A stretch of 64,000 nucleotides of DNA from Sabulitectum sp964386635. GTDB taxonomy: Bacteria; Fermentibacterota; Fermentibacteria; Fermentibacterales; JCC-6. Under the pieces are notes generated by a model. That model did no database searches. It had not been told where the DNA came from and saw nothing but the letters and a program-made list of their open reading frames with translations. Position 1 is the first letter of the stretch. Each line of letters starts with the position of its first letter. Made by a program: the position numbers and the translations under genes. This document shows positions 24,816-33,835 of this stretch, one piece after another. The stretch is from positions 1-64,000 of the forward strand of contig CAYLRO010000008.1 of assembly GCA_964386635.1 (NCBI GenBank), given 5' to 3'.

Positions 24816-25460
24816 TCATTGAGTCTTCTTCTCTGCAAGGTACACCCTTACCTGTCTGGCATGCTTTTTTCCACTGTCCATGTACATGGTAAAGGCCATG
24901 TCTCTTTTCAGTGTGAGGCTGCTGCTTTTCAGCCAGGTCTTTATCTGTCCCGAACTGTGTATGTACATGGTTATTGTGGCATCTGAGTGAGTGTGCTCTC
25001 TGCCTATGGTGATTGCATGCGGCTGGTCCTCTGTTCTGTCTCCTGTTGCGAATATGAAGAGACCATCCGGTTTGATTATTCTGCTTACTTCCCTGAAAAC
25101 CGGGTCGAGGTTACTGAAGAAGTTGAACACGCCTGTGCTGATCGCATGATCCAGACTGTTTTGCCGGTATGGGTACGGTGTTTGCGTCAGGTCATGCTGC
25201 TCAAGATTTGTTAAACCCTTCTGTCTGCAGATATCCAGCATCTCTTTGTGAAGGTCCAGCCCGTAAATCTCAAGGCCGGCCCGCCTGAAAAGTGCTGACC
25301 CCAGGCCTGTGCCGATACCTATGTCCAGCATGGTCTGCCCCGGTTTAATAAACTGGTATGCAAGGCCGAAAGCCACCTCCGGGCCGTACCAGCCAGTTTT
25401 CTCAGCTTCCGTGTCATAACTCTCAATTTGAGAAAGGTGAGGATTTTCAGAATTTGTCAT
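24816..25460 (-). CDS. SAM-dependent methyltransferase
   Basis: A 214-residue class I methyltransferase. The SAM-binding motif I is MLDIGIGTGLGSALFRRAG, followed by the acidic loop end YGLDLHKEMLDI and the post-motif LFIFATGDRTEDQP. The ATG at 25460 is preferred, with GAGAGGGG 8 bases upstream; an ATG at 25493 lacks a ribosome site. The substrate is unknown; the downstream part (TMYIHSSGQIKTWLKSS) is typical of small-molecule or quinone methyltransferases, but this is weak. It converges on the preceding gene. Confidence 0.8.
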   Translation of the reverse strand: MTNSENPHLSQIESYDTEAEKTGWYGPEVAFGLAYQFIKPGQTMLDIGIGTGLGSALFRRAGLEIYGLDLHKEMLDICRQKGLTNLEQHDLTQTPYPYRQNSLDHAISTGVFNFFSNLDPVFREVSRIIKPDGLFIFATGDRTEDQPHAITIGREHTHSDATITMYIHSSGQIKTWLKSSSLTLKRDMAFTMYMDSGKKHARQVRVYLAEKKTQ

Positions 25461-25674
25461 TGTCCGGCCCCTCTCGGCTTCATATGGAAGCATTACTTGA
25501 CTACTACTTTAATCGCGGTGTTTGCAAATATCTATTTCTACCGGTGAGGTGACAACCCGCTTCCAGGGTAGTGTTGTGTATAGTTAGGGAGTGAAGCTTC
25601 CTGCTTCCTCTTCTTTCAGCTTCTGTATCCATCAGCAGGTGCAGATGATGCACTGCCTGCACCGAGGAGAAGTT

Positions 25675-27096
25675 ATGAAAAAAACAAAGATTGTAGCAAC
25701 CGTCTCTCACATGAACTGCACAGAGGAATTCATTCGTGAACTCTGGTCCAATGGAATGAATGTTGTCCGGTTGAATTCAGCACACCAGTCATTTGAGGGG
25801 GCTCTGGAGATCATCAGATGCGTTCGGGCCGTTTCCGACAGAATCGCAATTCTCATGGACACAAAAGGACCTCAGATAAGGACACTGCCCATGGAGGAAC
25901 CGTGTGCAGTTCAGAACGGTCAGTTGATCAGGATCTGCGGAGAAGGCGTATGCAACTGCTCTGCAGACTGCATTTCCGTAAATCATCCGGGGTTTGTCCG
26001 CGATGTGCCTGCAGGGAGCAGGATACTCATTGATGATGGTGCCGTTGAGCTTTCTGCAGTCGAGGTTGATGAGGACACACTTCTGTGCAGGGTGATGAAT
26101 CCTGGAAAGATAAAAGGCAGAAAAAGTGTGAATGTACCCAATGTGCATATTGATCTGCCTTCTGTGAGCGAGAGAGACAAGGCTTACATAGACTTTGCTG
26201 TAAAGAACAATCTGGACTTCATTGCCCATTCATTTGTAAGGAACAGAGCAGATGTAGAAGCCGTTCAGGCGATTCTGGACCGCTATGAAAGTCCCATGAA
26301 GATAATTGCCAAAATCGAGAATCAGAGCGGCGTGGACAGCATTGATGAGATCCTTGATGCGGCATACGGAGTGATGGTTGCCAGGGGAGACCTGGCTATT
26401 GAGATCCCTTTTGAGAAGGTGCCCGGTGTTCAGAAAATGCTGATCAACAAGTGCGTTCAGCGTCGTAAACCTGTTGTGGTGGCAACGCAGATGCTTCACA
26501 GTATGATTGAGAATCCTCGTCCTACAAGGGCAGAGGTGAGTGATGTGGCAGGTGCCATTTATGACCAGGCAGATGCTGTGATGCTCAGCGGTGAAACAGC
26601 AATTGGAGCTTATCCTGTCCAGTCAGTCAGGCTTATGACCGCCATTGCCAGGGAGGTCGAGGAATCAGAGGACAAACTGAACGATATTCCCATAGTGGTA
26701 ATAAACAATGAAGTGTCCGCATATCTTATCAAGGCAGCAGTTGAAGGCGCAGTGGATCTGGACGCAAAGTCCATTATTGCAGACACCACATCAGGCAGAA
26801 CCATTCGCAGTCTGGCAGCTTACCGAGGCAACAGAACCATCAATGCCCAGTGTTATCTGAAGACTACTATGCGCCATCTTGCTCTCTCATACGGGGTCCA
26901 CGCAAGATACATGGAATCAGAGCATTTGAACCATGATTTCGTTGGGCATGCCCTTCATCAGCTCAGGTCAGAGGGTATTTTCAGCGATCACCACAGAGTG
27001 GTTATTGTTGCAGGCAACTTCGGCAGGAGCAGGGGAGTCTCATTTGTTGAGATCGGTACCGTGGAGAACCTTATAGGAGCTGAGGGGAGCAGCTGA
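25675..27096 (+). CDS. pyk: Pyruvate kinase (Bacteroidota-type)
   Basis: A 473-residue pyruvate kinase, last step of glycolysis. Catalytic features are present: MNVVRLNSAHQSFEG, LMDTKGPQIRTLP, the proton-relay Lys in IIAKIENQSGVD, VMVARGDLAIEIPFEKVPGV and ATQMLHSMIENPRPTRAEVSD. The N-terminus (KKTKIVATVSHMNCTEEFI) and RLNSAH rather than RLNFSH match the Bacteroidota-like subfamily. The residue equivalent to E117 of the muscle enzyme, in TKGPEIR, is Gln here. The ATG at 25675 has GAGGAG 5 bases upstream; the long open N-terminal extension is not conserved. Monocistronic. Confidence 0.93.
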   Translation: MKKTKIVATVSHMNCTEEFIRELWSNGMNVVRLNSAHQSFEGALEIIRCVRAVSDRIAILMDTKGPQIRTLPMEEPCAVQNGQLIRICGEGVCNCSADCISVNHPGFVRDVPAGSRILIDDGAVELSAVEVDEDTLLCRVMNPGKIKGRKSVNVPNVHIDLPSVSERDKAYIDFAVKNNLDFIAHSFVRNRADVEAVQAILDRYESPMKIIAKIENQSGVDSIDEILDAAYGVMVARGDLAIEIPFEKVPGVQKMLINKCVQRRKPVVVATQMLHSMIENPRPTRAEVSDVAGAIYDQADAVMLSGETAIGAYPVQSVRLMTAIAREVEESEDKLNDIPIVVINNEVSAYLIKAAVEGAVDLDAKSIIADTTSGRTIRSLAAYRGNRTINAQCYLKTTMRHLALSYGVHARYMESEHLNHDFVGHALHQLRSEGIFSDHHRVVIVAGNFGRSRGVSFVEIGTVENLIGAEGSS

Positions 27097-27120
27097 GTCC
27101 GCTAACTAGATTCTCACCTC

Positions 27121-28017
27121 TCAGTTACTGCCCTGGAGGGGCAGGTCCTGATCAAGTTCATGTGCCCTTTGGAAATCAAGTTCCGCCTGCTGGAGATTTC
27201 CCAGGCGGGTTTCCACCTCACCGCACAGTACAAAGTACTGACTCTCCGTGGGGTCCGCTTCCGCAGCTTCTCTGAAAGCTTCCAGTGCAGGCAGCCACTC
27301 CTCCGCGTTGTAGTGCAGAATGCCCAGATATCTGTAGGCTTCTGCATAGTCAGGATTCAGATGAATTGCCATTTCATAGTCTTGAATTGCTGAGTCGTAC
27401 TCATGAATAAGCTCGTATGCATAACCCCTGTCGAAATAGTAAATGGAATTTTCCGGATCAATCAGGATCGCTGCTGATATGTCACTGATGGCCTGGTTGA
27501 AATCTGCAAGAAAACCGGCTGCCATTCCACGGTAGTAATAAGCGTCAGGGTTATCCCTGGACAGGTTGATTGCAGAATCGAAGTTAAGTATGGCGTCCTG
27601 ATACTGCCCCATTTTATATTTTGCTACACCTCTGTTGAAATAAGCTTCGTAATTTTCAGGGTCCAGTTCAATTGCCATTGAATAATTCATTATGCAATCA
27701 GCAAAGAGGGATAAGCGGTAGTAAGCTCTTGCCCGATAGTTGTAGAACAGGGCAGTTTCAGGAGCAATATTTATCGCTCTGGTGTAATCGGAAATCGCAT
27801 CCATGTATGATTCTGTTGCCTCGAAAAGTATTCCCCTGGCCATGAAGAGCTCAGCGTTTGCCGGATTCTGATCGATTGCCAGATCAAGCCGGTGGAAAGC
27901 TGCTTCCACATCTCCGCTTTCAACAAGGCTGGTCAATTCCTCAACAAGTGCTTCCGTTTCCGGGGAAAGAGATACGGCTACAGAACAGAGGAGCAGAACA
28001 GACAGAATTCTTATCAT
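27121..28017 (-). CDS. Secreted TPR protein
   Basis: A 298-residue protein made of a signal peptide (IRILSVLLLCSVAVSL) and about eight tetratricopeptide repeats of 34 residues, each with the A-x-x-x-Y/F-x-R-G pattern (AELFMARGILFEATESYMDA, AYFNRGVAKYKMGQYQDAIL, SIYYFDRGYAYELIHEYDSA). It should be a periplasmic protein-binding scaffold. AAAGGTG lies 5 bases before the ATG. It converges on pyk with a 24-base gap. Confidence 0.8.
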   Translation of the reverse strand: MIRILSVLLLCSVAVSLSPETEALVEELTSLVESGDVEAAFHRLDLAIDQNPANAELFMARGILFEATESYMDAISDYTRAINIAPETALFYNYRARAYYRLSLFADCIMNYSMAIELDPENYEAYFNRGVAKYKMGQYQDAILNFDSAINLSRDNPDAYYYRGMAAGFLADFNQAISDISAAILIDPENSIYYFDRGYAYELIHEYDSAIQDYEMAIHLNPDYAEAYRYLGILHYNAEEWLPALEAFREAAEADPTESQYFVLCGEVETRLGNLQQAELDFQRAHELDQDLPLQGSN

Positions 28018-28220
28018 TTGACACCTTTCTGCAGGTTGCGACCAGTCTGATGTTTTTAAAACTCATACGCTAACAGATGATAACATCTTTATTTGTGCTC
28101 TGTGAGACCAGTGATCAGACACTTCATCCGGAGAAGAACAGTCCTTTGCGGAATCTGGCGAATCGGTTAATATTGCTTCTGATGATGTGTGTATCTGGCT
28201 TTCCATACAGGAGGATAGAG

Positions 28221-29897
28221 ATGTCTGATTTTCCCAGTGATATCGAGATAGCCGGCAAAGCTGTTCCCATGCCTATTACCGAGATAGCGGCAAAGCTGGG
28301 ACTTTCAGTTTCAGATATTGACATGTACGGATCTGACAAGGCCAAGGTTCATCTGGATACCCTTGAGACACGTGCCAGGGGCAGAGGTAAGCTGGTTCTT
28401 GTGTCTGCCATAACACCTACCTCTGCCGGTGCTGGAAAAACAACTGCCACTATCGGGCTTACCCAGGGGCTTAACCGGATCGGTGAGAATGCCAGCTGCG
28501 CCGTGCGCGAACCGTCCCTGGGACCGATCTTCGGAGTGAAGGGAGGTGCTGCAGGAGGTGGTTATTCCCAGATCATTCCCATGGAAGATATCAACCTTCA
28601 CTTCACCGGTGACATGCACGCTATCACAGCAGCGAACAATCTTCTCTGTGCTGCTCTGGACAATCATCTGCACCAGGGCAATCCTTCCCGGCTTGATCCC
28701 AGAACCGTTGGATTCAGGCGGGTAATGGACATGAATGACCGGTCTCTCCGGGACACGATTATCGGCCTTGGCGGACGCACACAGGGAGTGCCCAGGGAAA
28801 GCGGATTCGACATTACCGCTGCATCTGAGGTAATGGCCATTCTTGCTCTATCAACCTGCATGGATGACCTGAAAGCAAGAATGAACAGGATATTCATCGG
28901 GCTTACCTACGACCGAGAGCCTGTTACAGCAGCAGATATAGGAGTTACAGGGGCAATGGCCATGCTGCTGAAGGACGCTATTCGCCCCAACCTGGTTCAG
29001 ACCCTGGAGGGAAACCCCGCATTTGTTCACTGTGGGCCATTCGCCAACATCGCTCACGGATGCAACTCCATACTTGCTACAAAAATGGCGGTGTCATTCT
29101 CTGACTGGGCAATTACAGAAGCAGGTTTCGGATTCGATCTCGGCGCAGAGAAGTTCTTCGACATCAAGTGTCAGTACGGTGATCTATGTCCGTCTTTGTG
29201 TGTGCTGGTTGTTACCTGCCGGGCTCTGAAAATGCACGGTGGTCTGAAGAAGAAGGAACGGGCCGCGGCAGATCCTTCTGCTGTGGCAGCAGGTCTTCCC
29301 AACATGGAGAAGCACCTGGAGAATATCAAGAAGTTCGGACTGCCTGCAGTAGTCTGCCTGAACAAGTTTCAGTCTGATACTGATGAAGAACTTGAAGTGG
29401 TGCTTTCACGCTGCCGGGAGCTTGGTGTACCCACTGCCCTTGGCGACGGTTTTACAAAGGGCGGTGCAGGAATGGAAGATCTGGCCTGGCTTGTTAAAGA
29501 GCATGCCAGGGACTGTACATGCTGCTTCAAACCGCTTTATGACTGGAACTGGGACGTGAAGAAGAAAATTGAGACGATCGCCAAAGAAATATACGGCGCG
29601 GAGCACATCGACTACACCTCCCTGGCAAAGTCTGATCTCAGAACCATCACTAAACTCGGATACGACAAGCTGCCTGTGTGCATAGCAAAAACTCAGAAGT
29701 CACTTTCTGACAACCCGAAGCTTCTTGGACGCCCCAAGGACTTTGTGGTGACTGTCAGAGAGATAGAAATATCTGCCGGTGCGGGGTTTCTGGTGCCAAT
29801 TACAGGTGACATCATGAGAATGCCCGGCCTTCCAAAAGAACCTGCAGCTTTCAGAATGGATGTGGATTCTGCAGGAAAGGTAACAGGGCTTTTCTAG
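28221..29897 (+). CDS. fhs: Formate--tetrahydrofolate ligase
   Basis: A 558-residue ligase, full family length, that makes 10-formyl-THF from formate, THF and ATP; it serves C1 metabolism and, in acetogens, the Wood-Ljungdahl methyl branch. Visible are the P-loop-like TPTSAGAGKTTATIGL, REPSLGPIFGVKGGAAGGGY, HFTGDMHAITAANNLL, RVMDMNDRSLR, GPFANIAHGCNSI, AGFGFDLGAEKFFDIKC and PVCIAKTQKSLSDNP. The ATG at 28221 has GGAGG 7 bases upstream; the frame is open to 28077 but that extension is not family-like. No other Wood-Ljungdahl gene is nearby. Confidence 0.95.
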   Translation: MSDFPSDIEIAGKAVPMPITEIAAKLGLSVSDIDMYGSDKAKVHLDTLETRARGRGKLVLVSAITPTSAGAGKTTATIGLTQGLNRIGENASCAVREPSLGPIFGVKGGAAGGGYSQIIPMEDINLHFTGDMHAITAANNLLCAALDNHLHQGNPSRLDPRTVGFRRVMDMNDRSLRDTIIGLGGRTQGVPRESGFDITAASEVMAILALSTCMDDLKARMNRIFIGLTYDREPVTAADIGVTGAMAMLLKDAIRPNLVQTLEGNPAFVHCGPFANIAHGCNSILATKMAVSFSDWAITEAGFGFDLGAEKFFDIKCQYGDLCPSLCVLVVTCRALKMHGGLKKKERAAADPSAVAAGLPNMEKHLENIKKFGLPAVVCLNKFQSDTDEELEVVLSRCRELGVPTALGDGFTKGGAGMEDLAWLVKEHARDCTCCFKPLYDWNWDVKKKIETIAKEIYGAEHIDYTSLAKSDLRTITKLGYDKLPVCIAKTQKSLSDNPKLLGRPKDFVVTVREIEISAGAGFLVPITGDIMRMPGLPKEPAAFRMDVDSAGKVTGLF

Positions 29898-30021
29898 AGC
29901 TTCAGTACTTCTGAAAAACAGCCAGGGAGCTGAATACTTCGTATTAATTTCAGCAGCTTCTTCTGACTTTACTGCTGTTGAACAGTAAGGCTGAAGATGT
30001 GCATCAACTGCCTGCATGCAC

Positions 30022-30050
30022 TTGTAATTTAAACTTTGCACAGCAATACT
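30022..30050 (+). promoter_or_regulatory. Possible promoter
   Basis: TTGTAA (30022-30027) and AATACT (30045-30050) are 17 bases apart, 34 bases before the ATG at 30084. Each hexamer keeps four of six consensus bases; weak. Confidence 0.3.
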
Positions 30051-30083
30051 ACTGGGAATAAACGGAAACTGGAGGGGGTTGAA

Positions 30084-31616
30084 ATGGTGCGATATGGTTT
30101 CTTCGAGATCAGAACCACCTGCGGGAGCTGTGGTCAGCCTGTACCGGTTAACGGGCCTTTTCTGGAAGTGACCTGCACATCCTGTTTCAACAAGGTGGAT
30201 ATCCCGGCGGAGATATTTGCCGGTTTTCTGAATGACTTTGAGGAAGAGTATGACGGGCTTTCGGAACGAGAGGGTTCCGGAGGTACCCTTATGTCCGGCA
30301 GCGGTACTTACAAGTACGGTTACTGGAAGCTTGAACCAGAATGTTCTTCGTGTAAAAAGCCCCTTTCTCTTCCGGATTCCGGAGGGGCCGTAAGCTGCCA
30401 GTGCGGTGTTACATACCAGATGTATAAAGCACCTGAGTGGCTTTCCGGTAAAGTACCTTCGGTGATGCGGTGTATTTCCCGCGAAGCCCCTGTTCAGGAG
30501 AGTTCAGCAGAGCCTGGCACCGTTATGGGTTCCGGATCTGCAAAGCCCATTGTAATGAGCTGTCCTCAATGCTCAGGAGCACTTTCCATTTCTTCTGAGA
30601 ACCAGCGGATAATGAGCTGTCAGTACTGTGATTCAGAAGTTTTTATCCCTGATCCTGTCTGGAAGAGGCTGCACCCGGTAAAAACAGTTGAGGGATGGTA
30701 TGCCTGTTTCCAGGGGAAAACCGGGAAGCAGCTGCAGGCAGCAAGAAGAATGCAGGACAAAGAAGAAGAAAAAGCGGTTCTCCTGAAACGGAAAGCGAAA
30801 AACCTGCCTGAAGTAATCAGGAAATCCCGGAAGCCGTATTACGGTCTGTTTGCAGGGGCAATTCTGCTGCTGCCTGCAGGAGCTTTAGTTCTCTCCATTC
30901 TGGATAAGAAAGGCCCCGGTTTTGCACACGCCCTGGTGATGGCACTGCCGTTCTGGTTTGCTGCCATTGCAGCAGCAACGATTCTGGTCTCTCTTTACAA
31001 GGCTCTCTTCTCTACGGCAGCCGGTTCAGGCAAAGTCCGCAGGGAGGCACTGGCCAACCTTGCCGCTGTCCGTGGCTGGGAGCATAAAGGAGCAGACAGC
31101 AGGTACAGTACGGGGTACATAAGAGAGACATTCCGTGGAAGAGACATCGAGATAACCCCTGATGACCATCATGCTGTGGAAATAGAGATTCATGACAGTG
31201 TTTTCTACCTTAAGACGGAACCTCCAGGGAACCCTCCTGAGGACATGTTCCGGTTTTCAACTGGAGACAGTTTCTTTGATGACCTTTTCCCGATCAGATA
31301 TGCCACCCCTGAGTTCGCTGCGAAGATAGAAGAATCCTCTGAGCTTGCAGAAACTGTGCTGGCACCTGTTTACCGGTTCATAAACAGGTGGGGGAAGCGA
31401 ATAGGAAGGCTGGAGATAAACTGGTCAAGTGCACGGGTGCACATAACTCCCGGATGTTTCACGGGCACAGGCTCAGATAGCAAATACCTTCTTCCAGAGG
31501 ATCTGGAACCTCTATTTGAGGACATGATGGCTCTTGCAGAAGGAATAGATGCTGTGGCGAAAGGAAAAGAGCCTGAGCTTCAGAGATATGAACCCGCTTC
31601 TTCTTTTGAGGAATAG
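30084..31616 (+). CDS. Zinc-ribbon membrane protein, unknown function
   Basis: A 510-residue protein with three successive CxxC-type zinc-ribbon units in the first 200 residues (CGSCGQPV ... CTSC; CSSCKKPL ... CQC; CPQCSGAL ... CQYC), a basic linker, then two transmembrane segments near 250-300 (GLFAGAILLLPAGALVLSIL; ALPFWFAAIAAATILVSL) and a soluble C-terminal region of about 190 residues that I do not recognise. GGAGGGGG lies 6 bases before the ATG. It is followed after 4 bases by a VanW gene, so the three genes to 33371 look like one operon. A related small zinc ribbon occurs at 47913-48248. Confidence 0.65.
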   Translation: MVRYGFFEIRTTCGSCGQPVPVNGPFLEVTCTSCFNKVDIPAEIFAGFLNDFEEEYDGLSEREGSGGTLMSGSGTYKYGYWKLEPECSSCKKPLSLPDSGGAVSCQCGVTYQMYKAPEWLSGKVPSVMRCISREAPVQESSAEPGTVMGSGSAKPIVMSCPQCSGALSISSENQRIMSCQYCDSEVFIPDPVWKRLHPVKTVEGWYACFQGKTGKQLQAARRMQDKEEEKAVLLKRKAKNLPEVIRKSRKPYYGLFAGAILLLPAGALVLSILDKKGPGFAHALVMALPFWFAAIAAATILVSLYKALFSTAAGSGKVRREALANLAAVRGWEHKGADSRYSTGYIRETFRGRDIEITPDDHHAVEIEIHDSVFYLKTEPPGNPPEDMFRFSTGDSFFDDLFPIRYATPEFAAKIEESSELAETVLAPVYRFINRWGKRIGRLEINWSSARVHITPGCFTGTGSDSKYLLPEDLEPLFEDMMALAEGIDAVAKGKEPELQRYEPASSFEE

Positions 31617-31620
31617 TTGG

Positions 31621-32439
31621 ATGAAACCTATTTCATCAATTCATCCTGTTCTTTACAGGTTCTCTGTTTTCATCCGTCGATTCCGCCGCAGTCTGGTTCG
31701 CCGTTTTGACCGGGTTTCCTATGCAGAAGAGAAAGAGTCTTCAGGGTTTGAAGCTGTTGCAGTAAGACATGAATCTCTACTGATGAGAAAACTCGCGGGA
31801 ACAGATATGGAACTGCAGAGGAACAAGATTGAAAGCCTCCGGATAGCATGCTCTCTGATTGATTCGGTTGTGATCAGACCCGGTGAAGTCTTCTCTTTCT
31901 GGCACCTGGTGGGAAAACCTTCCGCCGGCAGGGGATTTCCCCATGGACTGCAGCTGTCATTCGGTTCTCTGGTGTCCATGGAGGGCGGCGGATTGTGCCA
32001 GCTTTCGAATCTTCTTCACTGGATGGTTCTGCAGACACCAATGACTGTTCTGGAAAGGCACAGACACTCCACAGACCCCTTTCCTGACTACAAACGAACA
32101 GTGCCATTCGGAACAGGTGCAACAGTTTTCTACAACTACCTGGATTTTACCTTTCGTAATGACACCTCGACTGCTTTTCAGGTGTGTGTTTCCGTTGGTC
32201 CTGATGATCTCATGGGAGAGATCCGGTCTGACCGGGAACTGTCATCTGAATACTCCATATTGGAGAAAGGGCACAGGTTCGAAAAACGGGGCGGTGATGT
32301 TTACAGAAGCAACGAACTCTGGCAGGTTGTGAAAGATCCGGCCACAGGCCGGATTCAAAAGGAGAAACTTCTTATGCAGAATGATTGCCGTGTGTTGTAC
32401 GATGTTTCAGATGATTTGCTCTCTCCTGAGGAGGAATAA
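31621..32439 (+). CDS. VanW family protein
   Basis: A 272-residue protein with the VanW domain: GEVFSFWHLVGKPSAGRGF, GGGLCQLSNLLHWMVL and the downstream HSTDPFPD and FYNYLDFTFRN. VanW is named from some vancomycin-resistance clusters but its biochemical role is unknown; the domain occurs widely in cell-envelope contexts. There is no signal peptide; the N-terminus is basic. GAGGAA lies 7 bases before the ATG. The stop overlaps the next start. Confidence 0.85.
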   Translation: MKPISSIHPVLYRFSVFIRRFRRSLVRRFDRVSYAEEKESSGFEAVAVRHESLLMRKLAGTDMELQRNKIESLRIACSLIDSVVIRPGEVFSFWHLVGKPSAGRGFPHGLQLSFGSLVSMEGGGLCQLSNLLHWMVLQTPMTVLERHRHSTDPFPDYKRTVPFGTGATVFYNYLDFTFRNDTSTAFQVCVSVGPDDLMGEIRSDRELSSEYSILEKGHRFEKRGGDVYRSNELWQVVKDPATGRIQKEKLLMQNDCRVLYDVSDDLLSPEEE

Positions 32440-33371
32440 TGTTTACCCTGCTTATCTGCGTTCTGACTGCTTCAGGATGGAACACTGTTTTCGAACTGCC
32501 TGCTCAGGGCCATATCAGAGATGTCTTCGTGGACGAAGCCGGTGAATACCATGTTGTTTCCACTGAAAACAAAGAGATAGTATACAGCGAGGAAGGCTTT
32601 GAGACAGGCAGAAGTGACCTTCCTGAACCAGCTGCGCCTGCTTTCGAGTTTGAACTCCGGCTGCAGGAAACCGGCAGAGAGTACTACTCGTATGCAACGG
32701 TGGATTGTATTGCTTCGGGGGAAACATTGTTTACTGTTACCCTGGGTGAGGTGTGTTACCTTGCGGAGCTTCCCGGAAGGGTTCTCCCTGCTGCTGATGG
32801 CGGGTGTTACGCTGCCTACACTCCTGCCCGGGCAGAAGAATACTGGAAACTGTTCCGGCTTGGTCCATCCGGAGAAATTCTGTTTGAGACGGAATTTGAT
32901 CTTTCAGGAGGGCCTGTGATCTCTATCAACGATATGGTTGAGCTTCCAGGGGGCGGGGTTGCAGTTACAGGAGTCACCGATGAATGTGGAATGAATCTGT
33001 TCATGATGCTTCTGGGCTTCGATGAATCCGGGGAACAGCTGTTTCGCAGGCGTGAAGCACTGAGATTTCACGCTTCAGGTGAACTGGTTGGTTTAACCGG
33101 CAACGGGGACATCATCGCCTGCGGGATAACAGGATACGAGAGGGATGACGGTTTCTTCATGCCTCCGGCGGATACGGATATTTTCCTTGACTGCTGTGAC
33201 ATTGAGGGCAACCTGCTCTGGAGAACGACGCTGCCTCTGCCGCTTTCAAACTGGCCGATTGCCATGGATGTTGCACATGACGGATCCGTTGTTCTTCTTG
33301 CAAGCGCACAGAATGAAGACGGCGAAGGAGAGAGGAAGTACTATCTTGCTGTTTATGATCCCGGAGAATAG
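32439..33371 (+). CDS. Secreted propeller-like protein, unknown function
   Basis: A 310-residue protein with a short hydrophobic N-terminus (FTLLICVLTASG) that may be a signal peptide. Repeated strand patterns (HIRDVFVDEAGEYHVVST, RVLPAADGGCYAAYTP, DMVELPGGGVAVTGVTD, MDVAHDGSVVLLASAQ) suggest a beta-propeller of the kind found in secreted or sensory proteins. It overlaps vanW by one base (TAATG) with GGAGG just upstream, so it belongs to the same operon. Confidence 0.55.
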   Translation: MFTLLICVLTASGWNTVFELPAQGHIRDVFVDEAGEYHVVSTENKEIVYSEEGFETGRSDLPEPAAPAFEFELRLQETGREYYSYATVDCIASGETLFTVTLGEVCYLAELPGRVLPAADGGCYAAYTPARAEEYWKLFRLGPSGEILFETEFDLSGGPVISINDMVELPGGGVAVTGVTDECGMNLFMMLLGFDESGEQLFRRREALRFHASGELVGLTGNGDIIACGITGYERDDGFFMPPADTDIFLDCCDIEGNLLWRTTLPLPLSNWPIAMDVAHDGSVVLLASAQNEDGEGERKYYLAVYDPGE

Positions 33372-33380
33372 TTCACCGGG

Positions 33381-33812
33381 TTAGCGTTCGAGTTCCTCTT
33401 CTATCTGTTTGTCCACCCGCTTGTACCAGAATTCTGACCGGCGGTCGCTTGCTGTAAGCATTGATTTTGTCAGGTCTTCTACAGTTGTTTCAAGTTCCAG
33501 CATGAAGAGACCGTAAGCAAGTTCTTTCTCTTTCGTTTCATCTCTGCCGTAGATAATGTTTAACGATTCTTCCAGCATCTGATCCATTCTGTAGAGTTTC
33601 AGATGGAGAAGTTCGTGGACAATAACCTCCTCAAGATGCTCCTCCGGGATGGAAACATGCAGCATCAGAGCGGCCATGCGGTTGTCCAGATCGATCTTGA
33701 TATCGCCGGATTTACGCCAGTTGTCTTCAACTATCACCGTTTTGATATCCCAGTCATTGAGTCTCAGCGTCGCCCGCCATTTCTTCAGAAGCTCTGCCGC
33801 TCTTTCTTCCAT
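33381..33812 (-). CDS. Small zinc metallopeptidase-like protein (HELLH)
   Basis: A 143-residue cytoplasmic protein with a single HExxH site in EEVIVHELLHLKLYRM, preceded by strand segments WDIKTVIVED and GDIKIDLDNRMAALML. The arrangement is that of minimal SprT/YgjP-like or phage-type gluzincins, where a third ligand lies downstream (Glu in LEESLN is a candidate). Substrate unknown. It converges on the operon above with a 9-base gap and is followed in its own direction by nothing. Confidence 0.7.
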   Translation of the reverse strand: MEERAAELLKKWRATLRLNDWDIKTVIVEDNWRKSGDIKIDLDNRMAALMLHVSIPEEHLEEVIVHELLHLKLYRMDQMLEESLNIIYGRDETKEKELAYGLFMLELETTVEDLTKSMLTASDRRSEFWYKRVDKQIEEELER

Positions 33813-33835
33813 AGCTTGCCCTCCCCGGGGTTCTT

